Positions 26,473 through 35,199 of a DNA stretch of 64,000 nt are shown here, one piece after another. Source of the DNA: Arthrobacter sp. SLBN-100. GTDB taxonomy: Bacteria > Actinomycetota > Actinomycetes > Actinomycetales > Micrococcaceae. Location: assembly GCF_006715305.1 (NCBI RefSeq), contig NZ_VFMY01000001.1, positions 2,108,001-2,172,000 of the forward strand, given 5' to 3'. The translations under genes and the position numbers were made by a program. The notes beneath the pieces were generated by a model. The model saw nothing but the letters and a program-made list of their open reading frames with translations, did not search any database and was not told the DNA's origin. How positions within the stretch are numbered: position 1 is the first letter of the stretch; the number at the start of each line of letters is the position of its first letter.

Positions 26473-27162
26473 ATGAGCCCGGAAACCATGGTTAACGACA
26501 TCACTGGCCTTCTCGAAGTGTGGGTGGCCGGCTGGGCGGGCTGTCGCGGTTACCGGACATCCTCCGAAGGCCGCTTTCCCGCCGCGCTCCGCTCTGACAC
26601 CACCGGTGAATGGGAATTTTTCGCGTCCGAGCCAACGGATACCGAGTTTGCCGTTCTCGCGGCCAAGACGGCGGAAGTGCCGGCCAGGGTCCTCACGGTC
26701 CTGACCAACGACCCCGCCCGTTATTCGGACCTTGCCCGGCAGCACGGGCTGAATGTGACCTCCGATTCCCAGGCCATGATGATCGTGGACATGGAAACCC
26801 AGGACGCCGAAGATCCGTGGCTTTCAGACGACGACCTTTCCCTGGCGACCTACGAGCAGGACGGCGTGCACTACGCGGAGGTGCGCTCCGCTGACACTGT
26901 GGCCGCCAGCGGCCGGGTTTATGTGGTGGGCGATACCGCCGTGTTCGACAAAATCATCACCGAGCCGGCCTTCCAGCGGCGCGGCCTTGGAAGTTTCATC
27001 ATGCGGGCGCTGGCGGCGCAGGCCTTTGGGCACGATGTCCAGAGCGGGCTGCTGCTGGCGTCCGTTGACGGCCAGAAGCTTTATTCGCATCTTGGCTGGA
27101 GCACTGTTTCGCGCGTGCTGATGCTTTCGGCATCCCACGAGGGCTCCGACCTGTCGAGCTAA
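26473..27162 (+). CDS. GNAT-family N-acetyltransferase
   Basis: A 229-aa protein. The C-terminal half is a GNAT fold: the acetyl-CoA loop is in EPAFQRRGLGSFIMRAL, followed by GLLLASVDGQKLYSHLGW. The N-terminal half (WVAGWAGCRGYRTS onward) is a degenerate second domain of the kind seen in two-domain actinobacterial GNAT proteins. The acceptor is unknown. It is a single gene, with an alternative Met start at 26488. Confidence 0.83.
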   Translation: MSPETMVNDITGLLEVWVAGWAGCRGYRTSSEGRFPAALRSDTTGEWEFFASEPTDTEFAVLAAKTAEVPARVLTVLTNDPARYSDLARQHGLNVTSDSQAMMIVDMETQDAEDPWLSDDDLSLATYEQDGVHYAEVRSADTVAASGRVYVVGDTAVFDKIITEPAFQRRGLGSFIMRALAAQAFGHDVQSGLLLASVDGQKLYSHLGWSTVSRVLMLSASHEGSDLSS

Positions 27163-27251
27163 ACGCCCGGCGTATCCCTCGTTTCCCGGTTTCCCTGTTT
27201 CCCCCGAGGGCGAACCCTGCGTGCCCGGCTCCTGGCGGGTGAAACAATGTT

Positions 27252-29630
27252 GTGGTGAACCCCCATGACTCCCTGATTCCCTTGCTGGGCCGCGGCCCGG
27301 ACCCGGAACAGCTGCGTCATGTCCGCACCATCCCTGCCCGCGAGGCGGTGCACGAGGCGTGGCCGTCATGGGTCCACCCGGATTTGGTTGCTGCCTACGG
27401 TGCGCTCGGCGTCCAGCAGCCCTACCGCCACCAGGTTGCAGCCGCTGACATCGCCCACGGCGGCGAACACGTTGTGGTGGCCACCGGCACGGCTTCCGGA
27501 AAGTCGCTCGCCTACCAGCTGCCGGCATTGGATGCCATCCACCGTTCCGAGCTGCGGGTTCTCGCCGATCCCGGGAAGATCCATGACGACGGCGCCGTCA
27601 CCCTTTACCTGTCCCCCACCAAAGCCCTCGCAGCCGACCAGTTGAACGCCATCCGGGCCCTGCAACTGCCCACCGTCCGCGCGGAAACCTACGACGGCGA
27701 CACCGACCCGGCGTCCCGGCGATGGATCCGGGACCACGCCAATTTCATCCTCGCCAACCCGGACATGCTGCACTTCGGCATCCTTCCCAACCACGCCTGG
27801 TGGGCGGGGTTCTTCCGGCGCCTTCGCTATGTGATCGTGGACGAGGCCCACAGCTACCGGGGCGTCTTCGGCTCGCACGTGGCCAACCTGATGCGCCGGT
27901 TGCGGCGGATCTGCTCTTACTACGGGGCCGGCTCCACCTTCCCCGAGCCGGTGTTCATTGCCGCTTCAGCCACAGCATCTGAACCGGACGTCTCCTTCGC
28001 ACGGCTCATCGGCGCCCCGGTGAAGGCCGTGTCTGAGGACGGTTCGCCGCATGGCGCCACCACCGTGGCGTTCTGGGAACCGGCGCTGACGGAAATCCGC
28101 GGCGAGAACGGCGCCAAGGAACGGCGGACGGCGGTGGCTGAGACTTCCGACCTGCTGGCGAACCTGGTGTCGGCACACATCCGCACCATTGCCTTCATCA
28201 AGTCGCGCCGCGGAGCGGAGACCATCTCCTCCATCACAAAGCGCCTGCTGGACGAGGTAGACCCGAGCCTGCCGCAGCGGGTGGCGGCCTACCGCTCCGG
28301 GTATCTGCCCGAGGAACGCCGGGCCGTGGAGAAGGCGCTGCGCTCCGGCAGGCTGCTGGGTGTTTCCAGCACGTCAGCGCTGGAACTGGGGATCGACATC
28401 TCGGGGCTGGACGCTGTTTTGGTAGCCGGCTGGCCCGGCACCAGGGCCTCACTGTTCCAGCAGATCGGGCGGGCCGGCAGGGCAGGACAGGACGCTATCG
28501 CGGCCTTTGTTGCCAGTGACGATCCGCTGGACACCTTCCTGGTGAACCATCCGGAGGCCATCTTCGACGTCTCGGTGGAAGCCACTGTTTTCGACCCCGG
28601 CAACCCCTACGTGCTGGGACCCCATCTTTGCGCTGCGGCCGCCGAACTGCCGCTTGGACCGGCTGAGCTGGACCTGTTCGGGAGCACGGCCGGGATGCTT
28701 CTCGACCGCCTGGTGGCCCAGGGGTATCTCCGGCGCCGCCCTGCGGGATGGTTCTGGACCCATTCCCAGAGTGCGGCCGCCATGGTGAACCTGCGGGCCG
28801 ACGGCGGCGGGCCGGTCAGTATTGTTGATGCCGATACCGGCTCCCTCCTCGGGACGATGGACTCGCCCCAGACCCACTACCAGGCGCACACCGGCGCCGT
28901 TTACATCCACCAGGGGGACAGCTACGTGGTGGAGGAGCTCAACGAAGACGATCACTGTGTGGTGGTCCGCCGCGCCAATCCCGACTACTACACCACCGCC
29001 CGCGACGTGACCCAGATCGAGGTGCTGGAAACCCAGCGCACCGCCATGTGGGGTAACGTTTCCCTGCACTTCGGCGACGTAAAGGTCACCACCCAGGTGG
29101 TTTCCTTCCAGCGCAAGGCCCTGATTTCCAACGAGATCCTTGGCGAGGAACCCCTCGACCTCGGCGCCCGGGAGCTGTTCACGAAGGCAGTGTGGTTTGT
29201 GGTGGACAACCGGTCGCTCACTGCCGCCGGCCTGATCGAAGCCCAGTTCCCTGGCGCCCTGCATGCGGCGGAGCATGCGGCAATCGGCCTGCTTCCACTG
29301 GTGGCTTCGAGCGACCGGTGGGACATCGGGGGTGTTTCGACTGCCTTGCATGCCGACACCGGGGTGCCCACCATTTTTGTGTATGACGGGCACCCTGGCG
29401 GGGCCGGCTTTGCCGAGCGCGGTTTCGACAAGGCGAAGGTGTGGCTGGCCGCGACGCGGGATGCCATCAAGGCCTGCGAATGCGAGTCCGGCTGTCCCTC
29501 CTGCGTCCAGTCGCCCAAGTGCGGGAACAAGAACAACCCGCTGGACAAGGCGGCCGCGGTCACGCTGCTCGATGTCCTGCTGAAAGATTCCACCGAGGCC
29601 AGCTCCGACAGCGCCGAAGCCCTGCGCTGA
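27252..29630 (+). CDS. DEAD/DEAH-box superfamily 2 helicase with C-terminal zinc-binding (DUF1998-type) domain
   Basis: A 792-aa helicase. Walker A is in VATGTASGKSLAYQLP, the DEAH box in VDEAHSYRGVFG, motif III in AASATASEP and motif VI in QQIGRAGRAGQDA. The C-terminus carries a Cys cluster (CECESGCPSCVQSPKC) typical of DUF1998/MZB domains. It belongs to the Hrq1-like group, implicated in DNA repair in yeast; the bacterial role is less clear. In many actinobacteria this gene lies beside the Tad locus, as it does here (convergent, 18 bp apart). The start is GTG. Confidence 0.88.
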   Translation: MVNPHDSLIPLLGRGPDPEQLRHVRTIPAREAVHEAWPSWVHPDLVAAYGALGVQQPYRHQVAAADIAHGGEHVVVATGTASGKSLAYQLPALDAIHRSELRVLADPGKIHDDGAVTLYLSPTKALAADQLNAIRALQLPTVRAETYDGDTDPASRRWIRDHANFILANPDMLHFGILPNHAWWAGFFRRLRYVIVDEAHSYRGVFGSHVANLMRRLRRICSYYGAGSTFPEPVFIAASATASEPDVSFARLIGAPVKAVSEDGSPHGATTVAFWEPALTEIRGENGAKERRTAVAETSDLLANLVSAHIRTIAFIKSRRGAETISSITKRLLDEVDPSLPQRVAAYRSGYLPEERRAVEKALRSGRLLGVSSTSALELGIDISGLDAVLVAGWPGTRASLFQQIGRAGRAGQDAIAAFVASDDPLDTFLVNHPEAIFDVSVEATVFDPGNPYVLGPHLCAAAAELPLGPAELDLFGSTAGMLLDRLVAQGYLRRRPAGWFWTHSQSAAAMVNLRADGGGPVSIVDADTGSLLGTMDSPQTHYQAHTGAVYIHQGDSYVVEELNEDDHCVVVRRANPDYYTTARDVTQIEVLETQRTAMWGNVSLHFGDVKVTTQVVSFQRKALISNEILGEEPLDLGARELFTKAVWFVVDNRSLTAAGLIEAQFPGALHAAEHAAIGLLPLVASSDRWDIGGVSTALHADTGVPTIFVYDGHPGGAGFAERGFDKAKVWLAATRDAIKACECESGCPSCVQSPKCGNKNNPLDKAAAVTLLDVLLKDSTEASSDSAEALR

Positions 29631-29648
29631 CGCCCGTCCTTCGCCTGC

Positions 29649-30023
29649 TCAGGGTGGAGGCCCGGCCCGGGCGTGGCCGCTTGCCGTCCCCAGCATGGTC
29701 CGTTCGATCAGCTCCGTCCGGACTTCCACAGTCTGGCCCGCACCCTCGGAGCAGCTGACCACTGTGGCGGCATGGCGTGCCGCGACTTCCGCTGCTGCAC
29801 CGCACGGTTCCCCGTGAGTGACCCCGCGCAGCGCGTCCGCCGCGGCGAGTGCAGCAAGATCAGCAGCTGCGGCGGACCTGCTGGCCAGAACGGCCGACTG
29901 CGCCAGGAGCAGCAGAAGCGCCATCACTATCATCACCATCAACGCGAGACCCGCCGCCAGGACGGTGCCCGAGCCGCGTTCCGTGCCGTCCGGGGCGTGC
30001 CTGGCCTCCACAGTCGTTCTCAC
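29649..30023 (-). CDS. TadE/TadG-like pilus-associated membrane protein
   Basis: A 124-aa protein with one membrane segment (VLAAGLALMVMIVMALLLLL) after a short cytoplasmic stretch containing ERGSGT, then an alpha-helical part with two Cys. This is the form of the TadE-like protein found with the helicase/secretion gene neighbourhood of actinobacteria. It is probably a minor pseudopilin or assembly factor. It starts with GTG, with AAGGAG at ideal spacing, and is the last gene of the Tad cluster. Confidence 0.78.
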   Translation of the reverse strand: MRTTVEARHAPDGTERGSGTVLAAGLALMVMIVMALLLLLAQSAVLASRSAAAADLAALAAADALRGVTHGEPCGAAAEVAARHAATVVSCSEGAGQTVEVRTELIERTMLGTASGHARAGPPP

Positions 30024-30072
30024 CTGAGCGCTCCTTCCTGTTGTTCCGCTTGGCTGCAGGGGGCGGGCCCAG

Positions 30073-30498
30073 TCATCCGGCGCCTGCCGCAGCCGCAGCC
30101 GCCGACGGCGTGGCCGGGCCCGCTGCAGCTGTCTCGCTACGGGTTGAGGCGCGGGCCGTCAGCGTCCACGGAATCGATGACCCCAGCGGGCCCCCTACCC
30201 GGCCGGTGACTGTGACGCTGAGCCATTCGCCCTCCGCCGCAACAGCCGCGGACACCGATGCTCCCGAAAGGGTCCTCACGATCCTTTCCACGGCGGCGGC
30301 ATCGTCCCCGCGGGCCAGTGCGCGGGCTCCCGCCCGGGCTCCTTCCTCCAGCCGCAACTGGGTGACACCGGCCGCTGCACCTGTGAGCAGCATGGCAAGG
30401 AGCAGCAGGACTGCAGGCAGTGCCACGGCAAACTCTGCGGTAACGGCGCCGCGCTCTCTCGCTCGCCGAAGGCGCACCGCCTCCGGGACACCGGTCAT
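30073..30498 (-). CDS. TadE-family pseudopilin
   Basis: A 141-aa protein. RERGAVTAEFAVALPAVLLLLAML shows the TadE motif: a Glu five residues past a Gly at the start of a hydrophobic helix (GAVTAEF). The remainder is short and Ala-rich. TadE proteins are minor pilins that need prepilin processing. It overlaps the DUF4244 gene stop by four bases (ATGA), so the two are coupled. Confidence 0.82.
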   Translation of the reverse strand: MTGVPEAVRLRRARERGAVTAEFAVALPAVLLLLAMLLTGAAAGVTQLRLEEGARAGARALARGDDAAAVERIVRTLSGASVSAAVAAEGEWLSVTVTGRVGGPLGSSIPWTLTARASTRSETAAAGPATPSAAAAAAGAG

Positions 30499-30842
30499 GG
30501 CAAGGCCAGCGCCGTGCGGATCAGGTTCAGCAGGAAGCCGCGCACTTCCTCGCTGCGAAGGATGAAGACCAGCAGCCCGGCAAAACCGACGGCCGCCAAA
30601 GTGGTGATGGCATACTCGGCCGTTGCCATGCCTGCTTCTGATCCCAACAGTCTTCGGATGCCTGTGCGGTGCCGGGCGGTGATGCCCGGGTAGAGCTCCA
30701 CCACGTTGGCTGGCAGTGATGTAGCCCGGGTCGGGGATGCATCAGCTGATTGGGCTGCGGCCCCGCGCCGTCTGATGTTTGACGGGGCTGCTGCGAGCAC
30801 TGCGGTTCCGGCGGCGTAGTCGCGGTCCTGGTTGATGGACAT
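30495..30842 (-). CDS. DUF4244 protein, probable Flp-type major pilin
   Basis: A 115-aa protein. The C-terminal 45 residues read GMATAEYAITTLAAVGFAGLL followed by more hydrophobic sequence: a Flp-pilin-like GxxTxEYA processing motif and a single helix. The N-terminal 70 residues are a hydrophilic leader much longer than in Flp pilins. By position and motif it is probably the structural pilin of this Tad system. AGGA lies eight bases before the ATG. A gap of about 294 bp with a tandem repeat separates it from tadC. Confidence 0.8.
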   Translation of the reverse strand: MSINQDRDYAAGTAVLAAAPSNIRRRGAAAQSADASPTRATSLPANVVELYPGITARHRTGIRRLLGSEAGMATAEYAITTLAAVGFAGLLVFILRSEEVRGFLLNLIRTALALP

Positions 30843-31043
30843 GCGGTGGTTCCTTTCTGTGGGCCGGCAGGGTTACCGGCTGGTCTGACTCTTCCGGGCC
30901 CTGCCGCAAGCGGTAAGGCCGGCTGTTGCGTAAGTGGAAAAGTTGGGGCGCTTGGGCTGCTGTGGAGGACAAGAGCGGGCCTTATGGTCCTGCCGGAATC
31001 CGCGCCGTGATAAGCCTCTGCCGGCGAGGGCGGCCGAAGGGCT

Positions 31044-31157
31044 ATGCGCCCGACGGAACCCTACGATCCCGACGGAACCCCACGATCCCGACGGAACCCC
31101 ACGATCCCGACGGGACTCCACGATCCCGACGGAACCTTACGATCCCGACGGAACCAG
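31044..31157. repeat. 19-bp tandem repeat array, six copies
   Basis: Units start at 31044, 31063, 31082, 31101, 31120 and 31139, a strict 19-bp period with consensus ACGATCCCGACGGAACCCC. The first copy is diverged and the inner ones differ by 1-4 bases. The last copy overlaps the stop and final codons of tadC; the rest lie in the gap before the DUF4244 gene. There are no spacers, so it is not a CRISPR. Confidence 0.9.
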
Positions 31158-31754
31158 GGCCAGTAAAACGGGAACTACGCCGAGGCAGATAAAGGCAGGC
31201 AGCGAACACAGTCCCAGCGGCACCACCAGCTTGACGCCGAGGGACGCAGCGCGCTTTTCGGCTTTCCGGAACCTCTCCCGGCGAAGCGTTGCAGCCTGGG
31301 CGTAGAGGATCGCCGACGACGGGGCGCCTGTCAGCGCCGCAAACCCCAAGGCATCCCGCAGCTCCAGAATCCCGGGCAACCTGACGGCAGAGCTTCGCCA
31401 CGCTGTTTCCCAGTCCGTCCCGATCGCCAGTGCGGAAACGACCGGACGGAGCGAGTCCCGGTACTGGGAGGAGGCGGAAGCAGAGACGAGATCGAGGGAA
31501 CGGCCAATGCCGGACCCGGCGTCCAGCATCGCGGCGACGAGTTCGAGCATCATGGCGGTGTCCTGCAGGCCGCCCGGACCATCCCTGTTGCGTGGCCGTT
31601 TGCCTGCCGACCTTGGATAGTTCAGCGGATGAGAGTGTTGCGACGTGGACGCGATCAGCCGCTTCCGTGCGCGGCCCTTCCCGGTGCCTATGAGACAGGC
31701 CGCGGTGGCCAATATGGCCAGGAGCGCGAGCGCCTGCAGCAATGGTTCGGTCAT
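31137..31754 (-). CDS. tadC: TadC-like type II secretion F-domain inner-membrane protein
   Basis: A 205-aa protein with an N-terminal helix (LLQALALLAILATAACLIG), a cytoplasmic GspF domain (LELVAAMLDAGSGIGRSLDLV ... SAILYAQAATLRRERFRKAEKRAASLGVK) and a C-terminal hydrophobic pair. It forms the platform of the Tad pilus together with TadB. The ATG at 31754 overlaps the tadB stop (ATGA); a long in-frame upstream extension is only a shadow of tadB. The last three codons fall inside a 19-bp tandem repeat, so the C-terminus may vary between strains. Confidence 0.87.
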   Translation of the reverse strand: MTEPLLQALALLAILATAACLIGTGKGRARKRLIASTSQHSHPLNYPRSAGKRPRNRDGPGGLQDTAMMLELVAAMLDAGSGIGRSLDLVSASASSQYRDSLRPVVSALAIGTDWETAWRSSAVRLPGILELRDALGFAALTGAPSSAILYAQAATLRRERFRKAEKRAASLGVKLVVPLGLCSLPAFICLGVVPVLLALVPSGS

Positions 31755-32551
31755 GGCAGTCCCGCACCTGCTGCTGCCGCCACCAGCCGGGCGGACCACA
31801 ACCGCCCCGCTACGGTGAGGGCAGTCCCGGCCGCGAGCGCTGCCAGTCCCAGCGGCGTACCCAGCAGGATGGCCAGCGGATCCACGCCGAGGGCCATTCC
31901 GAGGCCTAGCCCCATCAGCGGAAGCCAGGTCAGCAGCCGGACTGTCGCTTTGGGCCCTGCCAGTGCCGTCTGCCGGGCTGCATCGGCATCGTCCTCTGCT
32001 TCCAGCTGTGCGGCGAACCTTGTCAGAACGTCGGCCAAGGGACAGCCGCTTGCTTCTGCGATGTCGAAGCAGGCACCCAGCTGGGACCAGATCCGGCACT
32101 CCCTGTCCGTCCGGGGAAAAGCCGTGGCCAAGGAGCGCGTGATGGCCTCCGATACAGGAGCCCCGGTCCCCGCAGCGGCGCGGGCGGCAGCCAGCATGGC
32201 GACTGACCCCTGTGTAAGCCCGCCAGCGTGCTGCGATGGGGTTGGTCCGTCCGGCCGGGTTTGGCTGTTCGCGCCGTAGACAAACCACAGCTCGTCCCAT
32301 AGGTGCGCGGGCGTCCGGCCACCTTTGAGCAGCGCGGCCAGTTGCTGCACCACCAGAGTCATGGGTACCGCCGAGCCGGAGATTGCTGCCTTCCCGGCCC
32401 CAGGCCTGGCCCAGCCGAACAGGCGTGTCCTGATGGCGGCTGATGAAGCAACACCACCGGTTGCGCGGCGGAACCTTGCTGCCGCACGCTGCTGCGGGCG
32501 GAGAATCAACAGCGCGGCCAGCACCAATGCGGCTGCCAGGAAAATAGTCAC
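31751..32551 (-). CDS. tadB: TadB-like type II secretion F-domain inner-membrane protein
   Basis: A 266-aa protein: one N-terminal helix (TIFLAAALVLAALLIL), a GspF domain at about residues 75-200 (QQLAALLKGGRTPAHLWDEL ... CFDIAEASGCPLADVLTRFAAQLEAEDDADAARQTALAGPKATVRLL) and two C-terminal helices. It is the partner of TadC in the pilus platform. It overlaps tadA by four bases and tadC by four bases. Confidence 0.87.
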   Translation of the reverse strand: MTIFLAAALVLAALLILRPQQRAAARFRRATGGVASSAAIRTRLFGWARPGAGKAAISGSAVPMTLVVQQLAALLKGGRTPAHLWDELWFVYGANSQTRPDGPTPSQHAGGLTQGSVAMLAAARAAAGTGAPVSEAITRSLATAFPRTDRECRIWSQLGACFDIAEASGCPLADVLTRFAAQLEAEDDADAARQTALAGPKATVRLLTWLPLMGLGLGMALGVDPLAILLGTPLGLAALAAGTALTVAGRLWSARLVAAAAGAGLP

Positions 32552-33855
32552 AGGCCTTGCCCTGGTTCAAGCCCCAGCCGGTTGGCGAGGGCTTGCCATG
32601 CCGGACCCGGAACGGCCGCGCTTTCCGAGGCTTCCAGGGCGGACAGCACGCGAAGCCCGTCAGGACCGTCCTCGATGACGCCGAGGCAGGTCACTTCCCT
32701 GCCGCGGCTGGTCCTTTCGACATGGATCACCACGTCGAGGGCACTGGCCGCCTGGAGCCGCACACCGTCAGGGCTCAACCCGGCGAGGGCACCCAAAGCC
32801 GTGAGACGGGCAGGGACGGCACCCGCAGCATTGGCGTGAATCGTTCCGCCTCCTCCGCTGTGGCCGGTGTTCATTGCTGTCAGCAATTCGCGGACCTCGG
32901 CACCGCGGCACTCGCCGACCACCAGCCGGTCGGGCCTCATGCGCAGGGCCTGCCGGACGAGCTCGCCGAGCCCCACTTCCCCGCCGCCTTCAAGGTTTCC
33001 GTGCCGGGATTCGAGGGAGACCACATGCGGATGGACCGGGTTCAGCTCGGAAGCATCCTCAATGAGGACCAGCCGCTCCGCCGGGGCACACAGCCCCAGC
33101 AAGGTGGACAGCAGGGTCGTCTTCCCCGAACCGGTGGCACCACTGATCAAAAAGCTCAGCCGAAGTTCCAGCACCCGTTCCAGGACGTCCTTGACGAGGG
33201 GGCCGAACATGCCGGCTGCCTCCAGTTCGTCCATGCTGAATACCCGCTCCCGGCGGATCCTGACGCTGAGCAGTGTTCCCGCCGTGGAAACCGGCGGCAG
33301 TACTGCATGGACCCGGTACCCGCCCGCCAGTCGCACATCCACGCAGGGTGAACCGTCATCAAGACGCCGCCCTCCGGCGGCAACCAGCCTGCAGGCCAGT
33401 GCCCGCAGTTGGGCTTCATCGCCGAAAGCCACCGGGACGCGCTCGATGCCCCGGCCGCGGTCCACCCATACGGAGTCAGGAGCGTTGACGAAGATGTCTG
33501 TGACTGCGGGATCCCGGGTGAGCGATTGCAGCGGTCCCAGCCCGTTGAGCTCGGCGCTGATGCGTTCCACCGCCGCGAGCGAGCCGGCCGTGCCCAGCAG
33601 CTTGCCGGTGGCCTGCACCGCGGCAGCCACCCGTGAAGGCGTTACAACGCCGGCTTCCGCCATCATGGACTCGCGAACCGATTCCAGCAGCCCGGCGTCA
33701 ACAACCTGCCGCTCCACCTGGCGTGGATCCCGGCGTTGGCCTTCCCGGCGTTGGCCTTCCGCGCGCTGGCCTTCCACGACCTGGCCTTCCATGAGCCGGG
33801 CACGCCGCCGCAGCCCGTCGGCTGCTCCCGATCCTCGTGCCGATTGCTGTTTCAT
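32548..33855 (-). CDS. tadA: TadA/CpaF secretion ATPase
   Basis: A 435-aa hexameric ATPase that powers pilus assembly. An N-terminal domain precedes the core: Walker A in ISGATGSGKTTLLSTLL, Asp box and Walker B in RMRPDRLVVGECRGAEV, and a His box near TGHSGGGGTIHAN. The first 45 residues contain an unusual run of alternating E/G/Q/R (EGQVVEGQRAEGQRREGQRR), encoded by a short tandem repeat. It overlaps tadZ and tadB by four bases each, indicating one transcript. Confidence 0.92.
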   Translation of the reverse strand: MKQQSARGSGAADGLRRRARLMEGQVVEGQRAEGQRREGQRRDPRQVERQVVDAGLLESVRESMMAEAGVVTPSRVAAAVQATGKLLGTAGSLAAVERISAELNGLGPLQSLTRDPAVTDIFVNAPDSVWVDRGRGIERVPVAFGDEAQLRALACRLVAAGGRRLDDGSPCVDVRLAGGYRVHAVLPPVSTAGTLLSVRIRRERVFSMDELEAAGMFGPLVKDVLERVLELRLSFLISGATGSGKTTLLSTLLGLCAPAERLVLIEDASELNPVHPHVVSLESRHGNLEGGGEVGLGELVRQALRMRPDRLVVGECRGAEVRELLTAMNTGHSGGGGTIHANAAGAVPARLTALGALAGLSPDGVRLQAASALDVVIHVERTSRGREVTCLGVIEDGPDGLRVLSALEASESAAVPGPAWQALANRLGLEPGQGL

Positions 33856-35063
33856 CCAAACTCCCCCTCCGGCAGCTCGTCGCCGAGGGAATCGAGTACC
33901 GAGGCGGCAAAATTCCGGATGCTGCGCCGCTTGCCGAGTTCCAGGAGGCGGCCGGAATCCATGGCGCCACCCACACCGCGCAGCTCAGGGACCCGGCCGT
34001 GCACGGGAAGGCCGATGGCCTCGGAAATGAGCGGGCCATCCAGGGCAGCCCCCGGCCGCCCCCGGACCAGGAGCCCCGCCTCAACGGGCGGGAACTCGTG
34101 GAGCAGCCGCACCGCCGCCACGGCAGCCTTCAGCTGCGCGGGAACCACCATCATGATGCGGTCGCAGTCCCAGGCATAGGACTGAAGCGGCCCGGGACCC
34201 CTGCCGATGTCCAGCACCACCAGTTCATACCCCCGGCGCGCCGCATCGAGCACGCCGGTGGTGGTTGGGGCGGCTACCGGAACGGGCTGTTCACGGCTGG
34301 CCGGCCAGGAGAGGAACGAGAATCCCCCGGAGACGGGCAGTGAGTCGGACAGCTGGCCGGAATCGATGCTGCCCCGCGCCTCGGAAAGGTCGGGCCAGCG
34401 CAGGCCCGGTCTTTCCTCCGCGGCGATGGCGAGTTCCAGCCCGCCGCCCCAGGGGTCGCCGTCAACGAGCAGCACCCGGGCTCCCATTCCGGACGCCGCC
34501 TGGGCTATCCAGATCGCAGCCGTGGTGGCTCCGGCCCCGCCGCACCCGCCGGTCACGCCCAGGATGATCCCGCCGGGCCCGGGCGCCCGGGAGCGGCTGA
34601 GGTGGTCCGCCAGCCAGGCCGCGGCATCAGGGAGCACGGCCACCCGCTCAGCTCCCAGGGCCGCAGCCAGGTGCCAGAGGCTGTCGCCTTCACCGTCCAA
34701 ACCCACGAGGACGGCCGGTGCCCGCCGCCGGGGCGGCAGCTCCCGGATGTCACTGCCCACCAGGACCGCGGCTGAGCCATCCCAGTATCTGGCCCCTTCC
34801 AACGCATCGGCAACAACGCGAAGATGGGCACCCGCCGCCGCGACGATACGCTCCACCTCGGCGCGCACAACAGCAGACGAAGTCACCAGGAGCACCTCTT
34901 CCCCGCTGTCCGGCAGCCAGGCATCGGCTGGCCCTCCTAAACCCGCCGCAAGGCCCGCCGCGAAACCCGCAGCGCCGGACAGGAGCTCCTCATCGGGGCT
35001 CCGGGATAAACGCCGGGCAAGGACCGGATCAGGGTGGGAGGGGGTTGACTGGTGCCTGCTCAT
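33852..35063 (-). CDS. CpaE/TadZ-like septum-site-determining MinD-family protein
   Basis: A 403-aa protein of the helicase/secretion-neighbourhood CpaE-like group. It has an N-terminal receiver-like domain (EVLLVTSSAVVRAEVERIVAAAG) and a MinD-like ATPase domain with a deviant Walker A (GVTGGCGGAGATT) and an RGRPGAAL region near the end. It probably positions the pilus machine. It is the first gene of the Tad operon. The Met at 35063 lacks a Shine-Dalgarno sequence; a GTG 15 bp upstream in frame is possible. Confidence 0.83.
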   Translation of the reverse strand: MSRHQSTPSHPDPVLARRLSRSPDEELLSGAAGFAAGLAAGLGGPADAWLPDSGEEVLLVTSSAVVRAEVERIVAAAGAHLRVVADALEGARYWDGSAAVLVGSDIRELPPRRRAPAVLVGLDGEGDSLWHLAAALGAERVAVLPDAAAWLADHLSRSRAPGPGGIILGVTGGCGGAGATTAAIWIAQAASGMGARVLLVDGDPWGGGLELAIAAEERPGLRWPDLSEARGSIDSGQLSDSLPVSGGFSFLSWPASREQPVPVAAPTTTGVLDAARRGYELVVLDIGRGPGPLQSYAWDCDRIMMVVPAQLKAAVAAVRLLHEFPPVEAGLLVRGRPGAALDGPLISEAIGLPVHGRVPELRGVGGAMDSGRLLELGKRRSIRNFAASVLDSLGDELPEGEFG

Positions 35064-35199
35064 GGAGCCACTGTCCACCCCCGGCCAGGCAAGGATAAGG
35101 AGATCCCAGCCGTATGTGCACAAAACCGGCGGCAACAAGCCCTGTGCAGGAAGAGTCCTGGCGGCAAGACGCCCGGAAAAGACAAGGCAGAATTGGAGC

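Noticed and set aside
31044..31157. Possible CRISPR array
   Set aside because: The 19-bp units are contiguous with no spacers, so it is a tandem repeat and not a CRISPR.
31755..32570. In-frame N-terminal extension of tadC
   Set aside because: It overlaps tadB in another frame and is low-complexity; the ATG at 31754 gives the normal TadC length.
34207..35199. In-frame upstream extension of the polymerase-like gene
   Set aside because: It is antisense to the TadZ gene, Ser/Arg/Pro-rich without domains; the protein homology begins at MYLLLA (35200).
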